NCBI GenBank assembly: GCA_041398565.1 | Contig: JAWKUN010000002.1 | Span: 1,860,001 to 1,924,000 of the forward strand | Direction of reading: 5' to 3' | Length of the DNA stretch: 64,000 bases | Origin: DATGPD01 sp041398565 | GTDB lineage: Bacteria; Planctomycetota; UBA1135; UBA2386 | Shown here: positions 33,456 to 42,810 of the stretch, piece after piece | How the letters are laid out: each line of letters begins with the position of its first letter | Position numbering within the stretch: the stretch's first letter is position 1 | The notes under the pieces: generated by a model | What the model saw: only the letters and a program-made list of their open reading frames with translations | Told to the model about the DNA's origin: nothing | Database searches by the model: none | Position numbers and translations under genes: made by a program

Positions 33456-34730
33456 GTGCCCCTCGTGCGCGTCGTCTTTCCCACCGCCTGGGACCGCAAA
33501 CAACTGGCGGTCCGCCCGCCCGACGTCGTCGCCGAGTACGAGTACGAGTTCTCGGCGCCCGACGACGAGCAGTGCGGTGCCGACTTCGACGTGCTCGGCC
33601 ACGTCGACGCGCTGGTGGCGGCAGGCCGCCGGGGAGCGGACGGCGTGTTCAGCTGCTCCGACTACCCGGGCGCCACGGTGGCCGCGGCGGTCGGCACTCG
33701 CCTCGGCTTGGCCTCCAGCTCCCCGGCAGCGATCCTGCGCGCGGCGCACAAGGGCGTGTCACGCCGGCTGCAGGCGCGGATCGTGCCGGAGGCGACGCCG
33801 GCCTTCGTCGAGTTCGATCCGGATGCGTGGGCCCAGACGACCTTCGCGCTCGACTTCCCCTGCTTCGTCAAGCCGGCGAAGGGGTGCTTCTCGGTGTTGG
33901 CGCGCCGGGTCGCCGATGCCGACGACATGCGCGCATTCCTGGGCAGCACCACCGTGCACGACTACCGGCACGGCTTCTTGCGGCCGTACCAGGCGCTGGT
34001 GCGGCGCTACCTGGGTGATGGGGTCGATCCCACCGCCTTCGTCGCCGAGGCGCAGGTGTACGGGCGCATGGCCACGCTCGAGGGGTACGTCACCGACGGC
34101 GAAGCGCGTGCGCTCGGGGTCGTGGACTCGGTGCAGCATCCGTTCACCGGCAGCTTCGTCGCCTTCGAGTACCCGTCGTCGCTGCCGGCGGCGGTGCAGG
34201 CGCGCATGGCCGAGCTGTCGTGCCGTTTGGCGCTGGGCCTCGGCCTGCGCTGGACCATGTTCAACGTCGAGTGGATGTGGAACGAGGCCGACGGCGGCCT
34301 GCACCTGATCGAGATCAACCCGCGCATGTGCGGCCAGTTCGCCGACCTGTACGCCAAGGTCGACGGCGTGCACGGCCACCGCGTCGCCTTCGACCTGGCG
34401 TGTGGGCGCGAGCCGCCGCGTCGCTCGCGGTCTGGCGCGCACGCCTGTGCTGCCAGCGTGCCCCTGCGGGTGTTCGCGCCGGTGGCGGTGGCGCGCGCAC
34501 CGAGCGACGCCGATCTCGCGGCGGCGATGGCCCTGTTTCCCGACACGCTCGTCTGGAACGAGGTGGCGGCCGGCGACGAGTTGCGCGACTTCGTGACGTT
34601 CGAGGACGGTCACAGCCACCGCTACGGGGTGATCAACCTCGGCGCGCCGGACTCGGTGAGCCGCGACGCCCGCCTGGCGACGGTGGTGGAACGCCTCGGC
34701 TACCGCTTCGCCGCCGCGGCGCCGGTGTGA
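33456..34730 (+). CDS. ATP-grasp family ligase-like protein
   Basis: 424 residues from a proposed GTG at 33456; another GTG lies 9 nt on and the open frame extends upstream. The layout is that of carbamoyl-phosphate-synthase-like ATP-grasp enzymes: an N-terminal Rossmann-like part (FSCSDYPGATVAAAVGTRLGLASSS), then HKGVSRRLQARIVPEATPAF, FPCFVKPAKGCFSVLARRV with the ATP-binding Lys, and the metal-binding MFNVEWMWNEADGGLHLIEINPRMCG. It should ligate a carboxylate to an amine, but no substrate can be named. Neighbours give no pathway. Confidence 0.82.
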   Translation: MPLVRVVFPTAWDRKQLAVRPPDVVAEYEYEFSAPDDEQCGADFDVLGHVDALVAAGRRGADGVFSCSDYPGATVAAAVGTRLGLASSSPAAILRAAHKGVSRRLQARIVPEATPAFVEFDPDAWAQTTFALDFPCFVKPAKGCFSVLARRVADADDMRAFLGSTTVHDYRHGFLRPYQALVRRYLGDGVDPTAFVAEAQVYGRMATLEGYVTDGEARALGVVDSVQHPFTGSFVAFEYPSSLPAAVQARMAELSCRLALGLGLRWTMFNVEWMWNEADGGLHLIEINPRMCGQFADLYAKVDGVHGHRVAFDLACGREPPRRSRSGAHACAASVPLRVFAPVAVARAPSDADLAAAMALFPDTLVWNEVAAGDELRDFVTFEDGHSHRYGVINLGAPDSVSRDARLATVVERLGYRFAAAAPV

Positions 34731-34823
34731 GAGCCGGCCTGGCTTGCCGCCGGCCGCCGATTCGGACGACGTCGAGGTCCCGTCGGTCTGCGGGCCGAGT
34801 TCCCGCTGGGACCGACGCGGCGT

Positions 34824-37031
34824 TCACGAGTCGTCCGGGCTCGCGGTCGGGCGCGCGCACCACACGATGAGGTGAGGCAGCAGGAAGAGATCGGCCAGCA
34901 AGGCGGTGACGACGATCGACGTCAGCAGGATGCCGACGTCGCGGATGGAGCGGAAGTCGGCCGGCAGGTAGCAGAGGCAGCCAGCCGCCAGGATCGCCGA
35001 CGACACCACCAGCGCGCGGGCGGTGGCGCGCAGGGCGCCGGTGACGCAGGTGCGCACGCTCGCCCGTGGGTGGGCGCGCCGTTCCTGTACGTAGCTGGTG
35101 AGCAGGTGGATCGAATCGTCGACGGCCAGCCCGAGTCCGACCGCGTAGATCATGACGATGCCGATGCGCAGGGGGATGCCCAGCCATCCGTTGAGCCCGA
35201 ACGCGACCAGGATGGGCAGCACGTTCGGCAGCAGCGAGGCCAGGCCGAGGCGCAGCGAGCGGAACACCAAGACGAGGAAGGTGGCGATCGCTGCCAGCGA
35301 CAGGAAGAACGACTCGAGCATGGTCGAGACCACGAGGGTCACGCTCTCGATGGCCATGGTGAGGCGACCGGCGACGCGTGCCTCGATGCCCGGCGGCAAG
35401 GACCGCGCCAACGTGGCGATCCTCGCCTGCAGTTCGCTCACGCGGCGCGACCCCACGTCGGTGAGGAAGAAGACGATGCGGCCGGTCGAGAAGTCGGGGG
35501 TCACCACGTGGCGCGGGAACGCGTCGCCTGCCAGGCGCAGGACGCCGGCAGCGCGCCGCCAAGCCGCATCGTCGACTTCGGGCGGATTGCCGAGCACCTC
35601 GCGCAGCCACAGCGTCACCGACTCGTATCCCTCGACCCCGGCCTCGGCGTGCACCGCCGTCTGCAGGCTCTCGAGGGCGCGCAGGGCGTCGGGTTGCGTC
35701 AGGTCGCCGTGCAGCTGCACCTGCAGGCGCAGCCAGCCGTGGAAGCGGGCCTCGAAGGCGCGGAGGTCCTGGCACACGGCGGCGTCCGGCGGCAGCTCCT
35801 CCAGCCAGTACGAGTCGACCTCGGCGCGGGCGGCGCCGATCGACGCCACGGCGACGACCGCGGCGGTGGCGGCGAGGACGAGCCAAGCCGGCGCCAGGCG
35901 CAAGTGGCTCGGCGCGCTGCCGAGACCGAACTCGCGTGCCTTGGGCGGCCAGGCAGCCAGCAGCAGCGGCAAGAGGACGGTCACGCTCGCGAACGTCACC
36001 ATCACTGCAACGCACGCCTTCCAGCCGAGTGCGCGCACCGTCGGGTGGTCGGACACCAGCAAGGAGAGGAAGCCGAAGCCGGTGGTGACGGACGTGTAGA
36101 GGCACGCTGCGCCGACCTTGCCCAGCATGGCGACGATCGCCGTCTCGCGATCCCGGTGCCGTGCCAGCGCGACCTCGAAGTGGTGCAGCAGGGGGATCGC
36201 GTCGCAGGTGCCGATCACCGTGATGAGGCCCGGGATCGTGACGTCGATCACCGAGATCGGTTGGTCGAGCGACGCCAGGAGGCCGAGGCTGAAGACCAAC
36301 GCACCGAGCACCGAGCCGAGGGCCAGGAGCGTGGCGCGCGCGCTCTTGAACATGAAGGCGAGGACCGCGCTGCAGGCGATGCCCTCCAACAGCAGCGTGC
36401 GTGCCATGTCGCGCCGCATGGTGTCGCCGAGGAAGTCCATGACCAGCGCACCACCGGTGCTGCGCACCTCGACCCCGGGCGGAGCGTGCGCAGCGACGAA
36501 CTCGTGCACCGCGCGCGAGCGCGTCCCCATGGACTCTTGCGTGCGGTCGCGCAGGCTCACCAGGACGGGCGTGGCCTGCGCGTCGGTCGAGAGCAAGCGG
36601 CGCTGCAGCAGCGGATGCCGGCGCACGGCGTCGGCCACCGACTCACCGGCGCGCAGCGTGCGCGGGAAGGCCTGCGGCAGCGGCAGCGCCGCGCCAGGCG
36701 GCACGACGGCGACCGTCGCCAGGGAGGTCACGCCGGCGACGTCGGGTTGCTCGGCGAGGGAGCCGGCCAGTTCTGCCAGCGCGTCGAGGTCGGCTGGGGT
36801 CAGAGGCCGGGGGAAGGTGAGAACACACGCGACGTCGTAGACCCGCGGCGGCAGGGCGTCGTCGAAGGCGTCGAGGTCGGCCTCTTCGGCGGCGCTGCCG
36901 GCGAGCAGCGGGTCGATGGAGAAGTCGAGGCGCAGGTGGCGCAGGCTGGCGAGCGCTGCGGCGAGCAACAGTGCGCTGGCGACCCAGAGCGCTCGGCGGT
37001 GGCGCAGGAGCCATCGCGCCAGCGTCGTCAT
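34824..37031 (-). CDS. RND/MMPL-family exporter
   Basis: 735 residues with about twelve membrane helices in two blocks: one after RALWVASALLLAAALASL, then GIACSAVLAFMFKSARATLLALGSVLGALVFSLGLL, and the C-terminal ILVAFGLNGWLGIPLRIGIVMIYAVGLGLAVDDSIHLL. The conserved charged GLAVDDSIH motif of helix 10-like segments carries the proton-relay aspartates of the RND superfamily. Two periplasmic loops follow helices 1 and 7. It probably exports lipids or hydrophobic compounds. No partner adaptor or outer membrane channel is adjacent. Confidence 0.87.
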   Translation of the reverse strand: MTTLARWLLRHRRALWVASALLLAAALASLRHLRLDFSIDPLLAGSAAEEADLDAFDDALPPRVYDVACVLTFPRPLTPADLDALAELAGSLAEQPDVAGVTSLATVAVVPPGAALPLPQAFPRTLRAGESVADAVRRHPLLQRRLLSTDAQATPVLVSLRDRTQESMGTRSRAVHEFVAAHAPPGVEVRSTGGALVMDFLGDTMRRDMARTLLLEGIACSAVLAFMFKSARATLLALGSVLGALVFSLGLLASLDQPISVIDVTIPGLITVIGTCDAIPLLHHFEVALARHRDRETAIVAMLGKVGAACLYTSVTTGFGFLSLLVSDHPTVRALGWKACVAVMVTFASVTVLLPLLLAAWPPKAREFGLGSAPSHLRLAPAWLVLAATAAVVAVASIGAARAEVDSYWLEELPPDAAVCQDLRAFEARFHGWLRLQVQLHGDLTQPDALRALESLQTAVHAEAGVEGYESVTLWLREVLGNPPEVDDAAWRRAAGVLRLAGDAFPRHVVTPDFSTGRIVFFLTDVGSRRVSELQARIATLARSLPPGIEARVAGRLTMAIESVTLVVSTMLESFFLSLAAIATFLVLVFRSLRLGLASLLPNVLPILVAFGLNGWLGIPLRIGIVMIYAVGLGLAVDDSIHLLTSYVQERRAHPRASVRTCVTGALRATARALVVSSAILAAGCLCYLPADFRSIRDVGILLTSIVVTALLADLFLLPHLIVWCARPTASPDDS

Positions 37032-37179
37032 GCCGGCGGCCGCGCCCGCGGGGCGGCGGCCCGGGTGGACGATGTGCGCATCGGCGCGATCCTAAGCGCG
37101 TCGCGGTCTCGTTCCACACCGAGCTGCGACACCGTCGAGGTGGCGCGTCGAGGAGGCGCGGAGCGCCGGCGGCGAAGGC

Positions 37180-38307
37180 CTACTCGCCGCCGTCCTTCTT
37201 GCCGCTGCCGGTCTTCTTCGGCTCGGCCGCGGGGGCGCGCAGGGGCGTCGCCGGGATGACCCTCCCGGGCACCGCGGCCTGCGGGTTGAGCATCCGCTCG
37301 ATGTTGTGCTTCAGGTCGGGTCTGCGCTCGGCCAGCGCCGTCAGTGCCGCCTTGGCATCTTCGATGGCCTTGGCGTCCTTGCGCATCGTGCCGTCGCGCA
37401 GCAGGTAGCTCCAGAAGCTCAGGGCGCCGTCGTCCGAGGGCTTGCGGCCGGAGTCGACGATGGCCTGAAGGTCGGTGGCGACCGCCTGCGTCATCTCGCT
37501 GCTGATCGCCGCCAGCTTGCTGCTCACTTCGCGGCGTTGCTCGGCGGTCGGCTGTTCGCCGCCTGGCTTGGTGCGCAGCGCCTGCATCAGCTCGTTGCGC
37601 TTGGGCATGGCCTCCTGCTGGTGCCTGTCGACGATCGCCGCGACCTCGAGGTCGGTGATGCGCTCGCTCAAGCTCTGCTTCGAGGCTTCGCTCAGCGGCC
37701 CCTTGATCGCGTTGCGGCGCTCGGTTGCCCGCGCCAGGTCCATCTCGCCGAGATCGATGCGCGCCAGCAGCAGCTTGGCCGCAGCGTCGCCCTCGAGCTT
37801 GCCTTCCTTGTCGGCCTTGCTCAGCTCGGCGACGGTCGCCAGAACCGCTGCGGTCCGTCGGAACGCGGGCACGGCTCGTGAAACCTTCGAGGTGAGGACC
37901 TCGCCCTCGGCGTCCATGAAGGCGAGCGTGGGGAAGCCACGGAAGCCCTTCTGGCGCAGCAGGTCGCCGTACTTCTCGTCTTCCACCCGCGACGTGTTGT
38001 GCAGGAAGAGGACGACGGACTTGGCGAACTCGGGGAACGACGGGTCGGAGAGCGCACCGCTCTCCAGAGACTCACACGGGCCTCAATGCGCGTAGCTGCG
38101 CGTGAAGTAGGCGAAGATCAGCTTGCCGGTCTTCTTGGCCTCGGCGCGGACCGCGTCGTAGTCCGTGTGCCAGTCGGCGAGCGTGAACACCGCCTTCGCG
38201 AGCTTCTCGTCACGCAGCTTGATCAGCTCTTCCTGGGACTTCTGCTGGGCCAGCAGCGACGCCGAGAGCGCGAGCGTCGCGAGCAGAACGGGCTTGTGGG
38301 TTTGCAT
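37180..38307 (-). CDS. Exported thioredoxin-like selenoprotein (UGA-encoded Sec in U-G-P-C)
   Basis: A conventional annotation would split this into two ORFs separated by the TGA at 38083-38085. Read through, it is one 375-residue protein from the ATG at 38307. It has a signal peptide (MQTHKPVLLATLALSASLLAQ), a helix-rich start, then KLIFAYFTRSYAH-U75-G-P-C78-ESLE. Next come SVVLFLHNTSRVEDEKYGDLLRQKG, the cis-Pro region GFRGFPTLAFMD, and a long helical C-terminal region ending in a lysine-rich tail. U-G-P-C replaces the C-G-P-C of thioredoxin. A hairpin at 38047-38065 fits a bacterial SECIS. Probably a thiol-disulfide or peroxide-type reductase of the cell envelope; the substrate is unknown. 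Confidence 0.85.
38047..38065 (-). promoter_or_regulatory. Bacterial SECIS-like hairpin for Sec75
   Basis: On the coding strand, a 7-bp perfect stem (GGAGAGC with GCTCTCC) encloses the loop GGTGC. The stem begins 18 coding-strand nucleotides after the UGA and the loop 25 nucleotides after it. The first loop bases are GG. Distance, stem length and the early loop G fit the bacterial SECIS model in which SelB binds an apical hairpin just 3' of the UGA. Confidence 0.75.
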
Positions 38308-38477
38308 CGGGAATCGGCATGTTCGTCGACGGCCGACACCCTCGCCAGGGGGCAGTCGGCGGATGACGTTCCCGACCCCGGAAACCGGCCAGCCGGCGGC
38401 CCCTGCAACCCGGGCTGGCATCGGTCCGATGGCGGGGGTGCAATACCCCGCCCGGCGTCGGTCCGGGCTCCGTATCG

Positions 38478-40514
38478 ATGTCCCGCTCCGCCGCCCGCCT
38501 GCGCCTGTGCCTGATCCTGGTGCTGGCGTGCGCGCTGTATGCCCCCTCGCTGGCCAACCGCTTTGCCTTGGACGATCGCCTGGTGGCGATGGCGGTTCGT
38601 GACGACGGCACGCCCAACCGGATGGTCGCCGAACTGCAGCCGCTCGGGCGCTACTTCACGACCAACTACTGGCAGGGCTTCCTCGACCGCGACATCCTCT
38701 ACCGGCCGACCACGACGCTGAGCTACGCGCTGGTGTACGCCGGGCTCGGGCGCCATCTCGGCGGTGAGGCGGGCGAAGCGCTGCCGCAGCACGCGCTCAA
38801 CTTGCTGCTCCACCTTGTGGCGGTGTGGCTGGTCTACCGCCTGGTGCGCGCGGCGCGCGTCCCACGCTCGCCGTCGCTGCTCGCGGCCCTGGTGTTCGCG
38901 GTGCACGCCATCCACAGCGAGGTCGTGGCCGGCGTGGTGGGGCGCGCCGAGCTGCTGGCGTTCGGCGCGGGCGCCGCGGCCACGCTGGGCTTCGTGCGCC
39001 TGGAGCGTGGTGGCATGGCGGCTCGCCTCGGGCGCGGCCTCGGAGTGGCCGTCGCTCTGTTCCTGGCGATGACGGCGAAGGAGAGCGCCGTCGCGTGGGT
39101 GCCCTTCCTGCCCCTGTTCGTCGTGGTGCGCCACCTGCGCGCCGCTCCCGACCTGCGCCTGGGTCCGACGTTGGCGCGCGTGCTCGTGTCGCTCGCGCTC
39201 GTCGCGGCCCTGCCGCTGGTCGCGTTCTTCTCCCTGCGCGCGGCGACGATCGCCGGCCTCGGTGCCGACGCCCAGACCTGGGGTGAGGCCCTGGAGCGCG
39301 CGACGCCGGGCTCGCCGCGCGCCAATGCGCTGGTGCAATGGACGTACGCGCTCGGAGCGTGCTTGCTGCCGGTCCATCTGTCCGCAGACTGGGGACCGCT
39401 CGTGTTCTCGCCCGTGGCCAGCGTCCGGTCACCGTCGGCGCTGGCGTCGATCCTCGTGCTCGGGGCCGTGCTGGCCGCGGCACTCCTGGGTTGGCGGCGG
39501 CGGCCGCTGCTGTTGCTGGCGGCGGCGGCTTGGTTCGGACACGGCTTCCTCACCTCGAACGTGCCCTTCCGCATCGGCACCGACTACGCCGAGCGCCTCT
39601 ACTACGCGCCGAGCTTGGGCGTGGCGGTGGCGGCGGCGTGGGTCGCGATGCGATGGCGGTCGTGGCCGCGCCGGGCGAGCATGGCGTGGGCGAGCCTCGT
39701 TTGTGCTTGGGTGGCCTGGAACGGGTGGCTGGTGCTGCAGCGCAACCCCGTGTGGCGCGACAACGACAGCCTGCACCGTCACGAGGTCGTGCACCAGCCG
39801 CGCTCGATCCGCATGCGCTTGCAGTGGGCGAGCCAGCTCGAGCGGGCCGGCCAGCCCGAGGCGGCGCGGCCGCACCTCGAGGCGGCGCTGGACCTGCTGC
39901 CGGAGAGCGCCGCCGCGTGGAACCACCTGGGGACCGTGCACGCTCGCGCGGGCCGCGCCGCCGAGGCGCGCCGCTGCTTCGAGCGCGGCGTCGCTGCGCT
40001 CGACTTCACGCCGGACGTGCGCGTGGCCGCGGCCGTGAACCTGGCGCGCGCCTGCCTGCTGGCCGGGGATGGCGACGGCGTGGTGCGCGCACTCGAGCTG
40101 GCGCTGCAGACCGACGCGCGGGTCGCTTCGTCCCGGGTGCCGGAGCTGCGCCAGCTCTTCGCTGGCAAGGTCCAGTACGGTTGGTTCGACGACTTCCTGC
40201 AGCGCCTGCAGCGCGCGGCGCCGACCGCCCGGGTGTGGCCCTACGAGCGCGCGTGGTGGGCCAGTGCCGCCGACCAACCGCGCGCGGCGCTGGCCTGGGC
40301 GCGACAGGCATTGGGCGAAGGCGCTGCGGCGGGTCCGTCGCCCGGGCTGGGTCCGCCGGAGCGCGCCGAGATGCAGATGGTCGTCGCGACGTCCGCGTTG
40401 GCGATCGGCGAGCGGGAGGCGGCGCGACAGGCCGCCGCTGCGGTGGCGGCCGACGAGAACGCGCCGCCTGCCCTGCGCGAGCAGGCCCGGGGCGTGATCG
40501 AGCGGGCCCGCTGA
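38478..40514 (+). CDS. TMTC-like membrane protein with C-terminal TPR repeats
   Basis: 678 residues. About ten membrane helices precede the repeats. The first loop (FALDDRLVAMAVRDDGTPN, then FTTNYWQGFLDRDILYRPTTTLSYAL) resembles the DD-containing loop of TMTC/GT-C mannosyltransferases, and the next region has FAVHAIHSEVVAGVVGRAELL. From about 440 there are TPR-like units (MRLQWASQLERAGQPEAARPHLEAALDLLPESAAAWNHLGTVHARAGRAAEARRCFERG is the clearest region). It may transfer sugars to exported proteins, by family resemblance. It is divergent from the selenoprotein gene with a 170-nt gap. Confidence 0.8.
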   Translation: MSRSAARLRLCLILVLACALYAPSLANRFALDDRLVAMAVRDDGTPNRMVAELQPLGRYFTTNYWQGFLDRDILYRPTTTLSYALVYAGLGRHLGGEAGEALPQHALNLLLHLVAVWLVYRLVRAARVPRSPSLLAALVFAVHAIHSEVVAGVVGRAELLAFGAGAAATLGFVRLERGGMAARLGRGLGVAVALFLAMTAKESAVAWVPFLPLFVVVRHLRAAPDLRLGPTLARVLVSLALVAALPLVAFFSLRAATIAGLGADAQTWGEALERATPGSPRANALVQWTYALGACLLPVHLSADWGPLVFSPVASVRSPSALASILVLGAVLAAALLGWRRRPLLLLAAAAWFGHGFLTSNVPFRIGTDYAERLYYAPSLGVAVAAAWVAMRWRSWPRRASMAWASLVCAWVAWNGWLVLQRNPVWRDNDSLHRHEVVHQPRSIRMRLQWASQLERAGQPEAARPHLEAALDLLPESAAAWNHLGTVHARAGRAAEARRCFERGVAALDFTPDVRVAAAVNLARACLLAGDGDGVVRALELALQTDARVASSRVPELRQLFAGKVQYGWFDDFLQRLQRAAPTARVWPYERAWWASAADQPRAALAWARQALGEGAAAGPSPGLGPPERAEMQMVVATSALAIGEREAARQAAAAVAADENAPPALREQARGVIERAR

Positions 40515-40534
40515 GGTCCGGGCCGACGCCGCAC

Positions 40535-41701
40535 CTACTTCTTGTTCTTGTCGTCCTGTTTCGCGTCCGCTCCGTCGACGGCGGGCTCGCCTGCCGCGTC
40601 CGGGCCCACGAACACCGGACGTTCGTCGAGGGCGTCGATGGCGAGCACGGTGCGGTACACGCACACGGCGATGCGATGTAGGGTCGCCGGGTCCACCTTG
40701 TCCATGGTGTCGGTCGGCTGGTGGTAATCGTCGTGCTCGCTGGTGGAGAAGAACAGGAAGGGAATCTTGCGCCGCTCGAACGGCGCGTGGTCGCTGCGGC
40801 CTTCGGCCTGCTTCTCGATGACCGAGCCGAGCATGCCGAAGTCTTCGGGCGCGTACAGGGGCAGGTCGGCGGCGGCGAACACGGCGCGGGCGATCGCGGC
40901 GAGCGGGGGCGATTGCTTGGTGCCGAGCACGCCCACGGCGGGGCCGTCGGGGATGCCGATCAACTTCTTGGGCAGCGCCATCTCCTTGCGGTCCAGCAGG
41001 CGACCGCGCCCGATCATGTCGAGGTTGATCATCGCCACCAGGTCGTGCAACGTGCGCGGGGGCTTGCGTGCCATGGTCTCCGATCCGACCAGGCCGCGTT
41101 CCTCGGCGTCGAAGGCCGCGAACAGCACCGACCGCCGCGGCTTGATCGAGCCCTCCACGAGCGCGCGCGCCACGCTCAACATGCCGGCCACCCCCGAAGC
41201 GTTGTCGTCGGCGCCGAAGTAGATGGTCTCACCCCGGCGCCCCATGTGGTCGTAGTGGGCGCCGACCAGGATGAACTCGCCGGTGCGCTCCGTCTCGCTG
41301 CCGGGCAGCCAGGCCATGAGATTGCGGCACGTCACCTTGCGCTTCTCGTACTCGCGGTCGGAGCCCGCCTTCGCCACCAGGGTCATGCGCTCGAACGGCT
41401 GCTCGAAGGTGCCGTCGGGGCCGGCGGGCTGCAGGCCCAGCTTGGCGAACTCGGCGGACACGTAGGCGGCGGCGACCGCGCCTTCCGGCGAGCCCGCCGA
41501 GCGGCCGCCGAGCGGGGCGCTGGCCAGGAAGCGCACGTGGCCGTAGGTCTCGGCCTCGGTGGGTGCGAACGCGGCTTCGAGAATCGCCGCTGCGACCGGT
41601 CCGCTCCTCGTCGCTTCGGCCGTGGCCGCCGGCTGGCATGGCACCGCGCGGTGGACGCAGGCGACGGTGACGAAGGTGCAGACGAGGCGCATGGTCGGCA
41701 T
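40535..41701 (-). CDS. M28-family zinc aminopeptidase, exported
   Basis: 388 residues. The N-terminal hydrophobic stretch suggests export. A PA-like insert is absent or short. M28 motifs with the expected zinc ligands and catalytic residues are LVGAHYDHMG (H149), YFGADDNASG (D165), AAFDAEERGL (E200/E201), MINLDMIGR (D228) and SEHDDYHQPTDT (H327). Such enzymes remove N-terminal residues from peptides outside the cytoplasm. The C-terminus is a charged tail (DAKQDDKNKK). It converges on the TMTC-like gene with a 20-nt gap. Confidence 0.9.
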   Translation of the reverse strand: MPTMRLVCTFVTVACVHRAVPCQPAATAEATRSGPVAAAILEAAFAPTEAETYGHVRFLASAPLGGRSAGSPEGAVAAAYVSAEFAKLGLQPAGPDGTFEQPFERMTLVAKAGSDREYEKRKVTCRNLMAWLPGSETERTGEFILVGAHYDHMGRRGETIYFGADDNASGVAGMLSVARALVEGSIKPRRSVLFAAFDAEERGLVGSETMARKPPRTLHDLVAMINLDMIGRGRLLDRKEMALPKKLIGIPDGPAVGVLGTKQSPPLAAIARAVFAAADLPLYAPEDFGMLGSVIEKQAEGRSDHAPFERRKIPFLFFSTSEHDDYHQPTDTMDKVDPATLHRIAVCVYRTVLAIDALDERPVFVGPDAAGEPAVDGADAKQDDKNKK

Positions 41702-41830
41702 GCGGCCATCCTAGCTCGGAGGCGGTGGTGTCGGCACGTCGTGTACCGTCCGTGCGCGGCTCGCGCGGGGGCGGTCGGCCTGGGTTCGTCGTGAGGGAGG
41801 TGCCGCACCTGGCTGCTACACTCCTGCCCA

Positions 41831-42724
41831 GTGTCCTCCTCCAACGAACGAACGGCCGGCTTCTGGGACGTGATGCACGCTGCCGATGGCGGCGATCGCG
41901 AGAACTACCTGAACCACCCCTTGGTCGCCGCCTACACGTCCTTGCGCGCGTCGGGCACCATCGTCCCGCACCTCGATGTGGTCATCGCCGAGATCCGCGC
42001 GCGCACGCCGCCGGGGGCGCGCATCCTGTCGCCGGGGTGCGGCAGCGGGCGCAAGGAGGCGGCCCTGGCGCGCGCACTGCCCGACCGCTTCGTCGTCGCC
42101 GGCGACATCGCCGAAGCGGCGCTGCAACAAGGGCGCGAGCACGCGGCGCGCGAAGGGCTGCGCAACATCGAGTTCGTGGTCCAGGACTTCAACGACATCC
42201 ACCTCGAGCCGCGGTCCCTGGCGGCGATCGTCGGCATGGGTGCCCTGCACCACATCGAGAACCTGGAGCAGTTCTGGGCCGAGACCCGGCGGGCGCTGCA
42301 GCCCGGCGGCGTCGTCATGGGCCAGGAGTACATCGGACCGAATCGCTTCCAGTGGACCGACGCGCAGGTGGAGGAGGGCGATCGGGTGCTGCGCGACATC
42401 GTTCCCGCCGAGCACAAGGTGGTCCACGCGCGCGTCGTTCGCACCCCGGTGGAGGAGATCGTGAGCTACGACCCGTCCGAGGCGGTGCGCTCGATCGAGC
42501 TGTTGCCCACGCTGCGCGAGGCCGGGTTCGAACTGGCCGGCTACGCCTCGGCTGGTGGTGCGCTCCTGCAGCCGGTGCTCAACAAGCAGATCCACACCTT
42601 CGACCCGCGCAACTGGCAGCACAACCTGGTCCTGTCGCGTCTCTTTGCCGAGGAGGACGCGTTGATGGCGGCCGGGCGGCTCGGCGACGACTTCTGCATG
42701 TTCGTCACCCAACCGCTGCCATAG
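41831..42724 (+). CDS. Class I SAM-dependent methyltransferase
   Basis: 297 residues from a GTG. Motif I is ILSPGCGSGRKEAALA, and the acidic end of strand 2 is FVVAGDIAEAAL. Motifs II/III follow at FVVQDFNDIHLEPRSLAAIVGMGALHHIENLEQFWAE and LQPGGVVMGQEYIG. The C-terminal part (FDPRNWQHNLVLSRLFAEEDALM) is not a known catalytic domain. It lies 86 nt upstream of the STT3-like gene on the same strand, so it may modify a glycan or lipid carrier. The substrate is unknown. Confidence 0.85.
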   Translation: MSSSNERTAGFWDVMHAADGGDRENYLNHPLVAAYTSLRASGTIVPHLDVVIAEIRARTPPGARILSPGCGSGRKEAALARALPDRFVVAGDIAEAALQQGREHAAREGLRNIEFVVQDFNDIHLEPRSLAAIVGMGALHHIENLEQFWAETRRALQPGGVVMGQEYIGPNRFQWTDAQVEEGDRVLRDIVPAEHKVVHARVVRTPVEEIVSYDPSEAVRSIELLPTLREAGFELAGYASAGGALLQPVLNKQIHTFDPRNWQHNLVLSRLFAEEDALMAAGRLGDDFCMFVTQPLP

Positions 42725-42810
42725 GGCAGGTTCGCCGTCCCACCTTCGACGCCTGGACTCCACCGCTGAACGCTGGTGTGCCGAGACCTCCCGCGTACGC
42801 TCTCGCCGCC

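Noticed and set aside
38083..38085. The TGA as a nonsense mutation making a pseudogene
   Set aside because: Both halves are otherwise intact, the stop lies exactly at the redox Cys position of a thioredoxin motif, and a SECIS-like hairpin follows at the expected distance.
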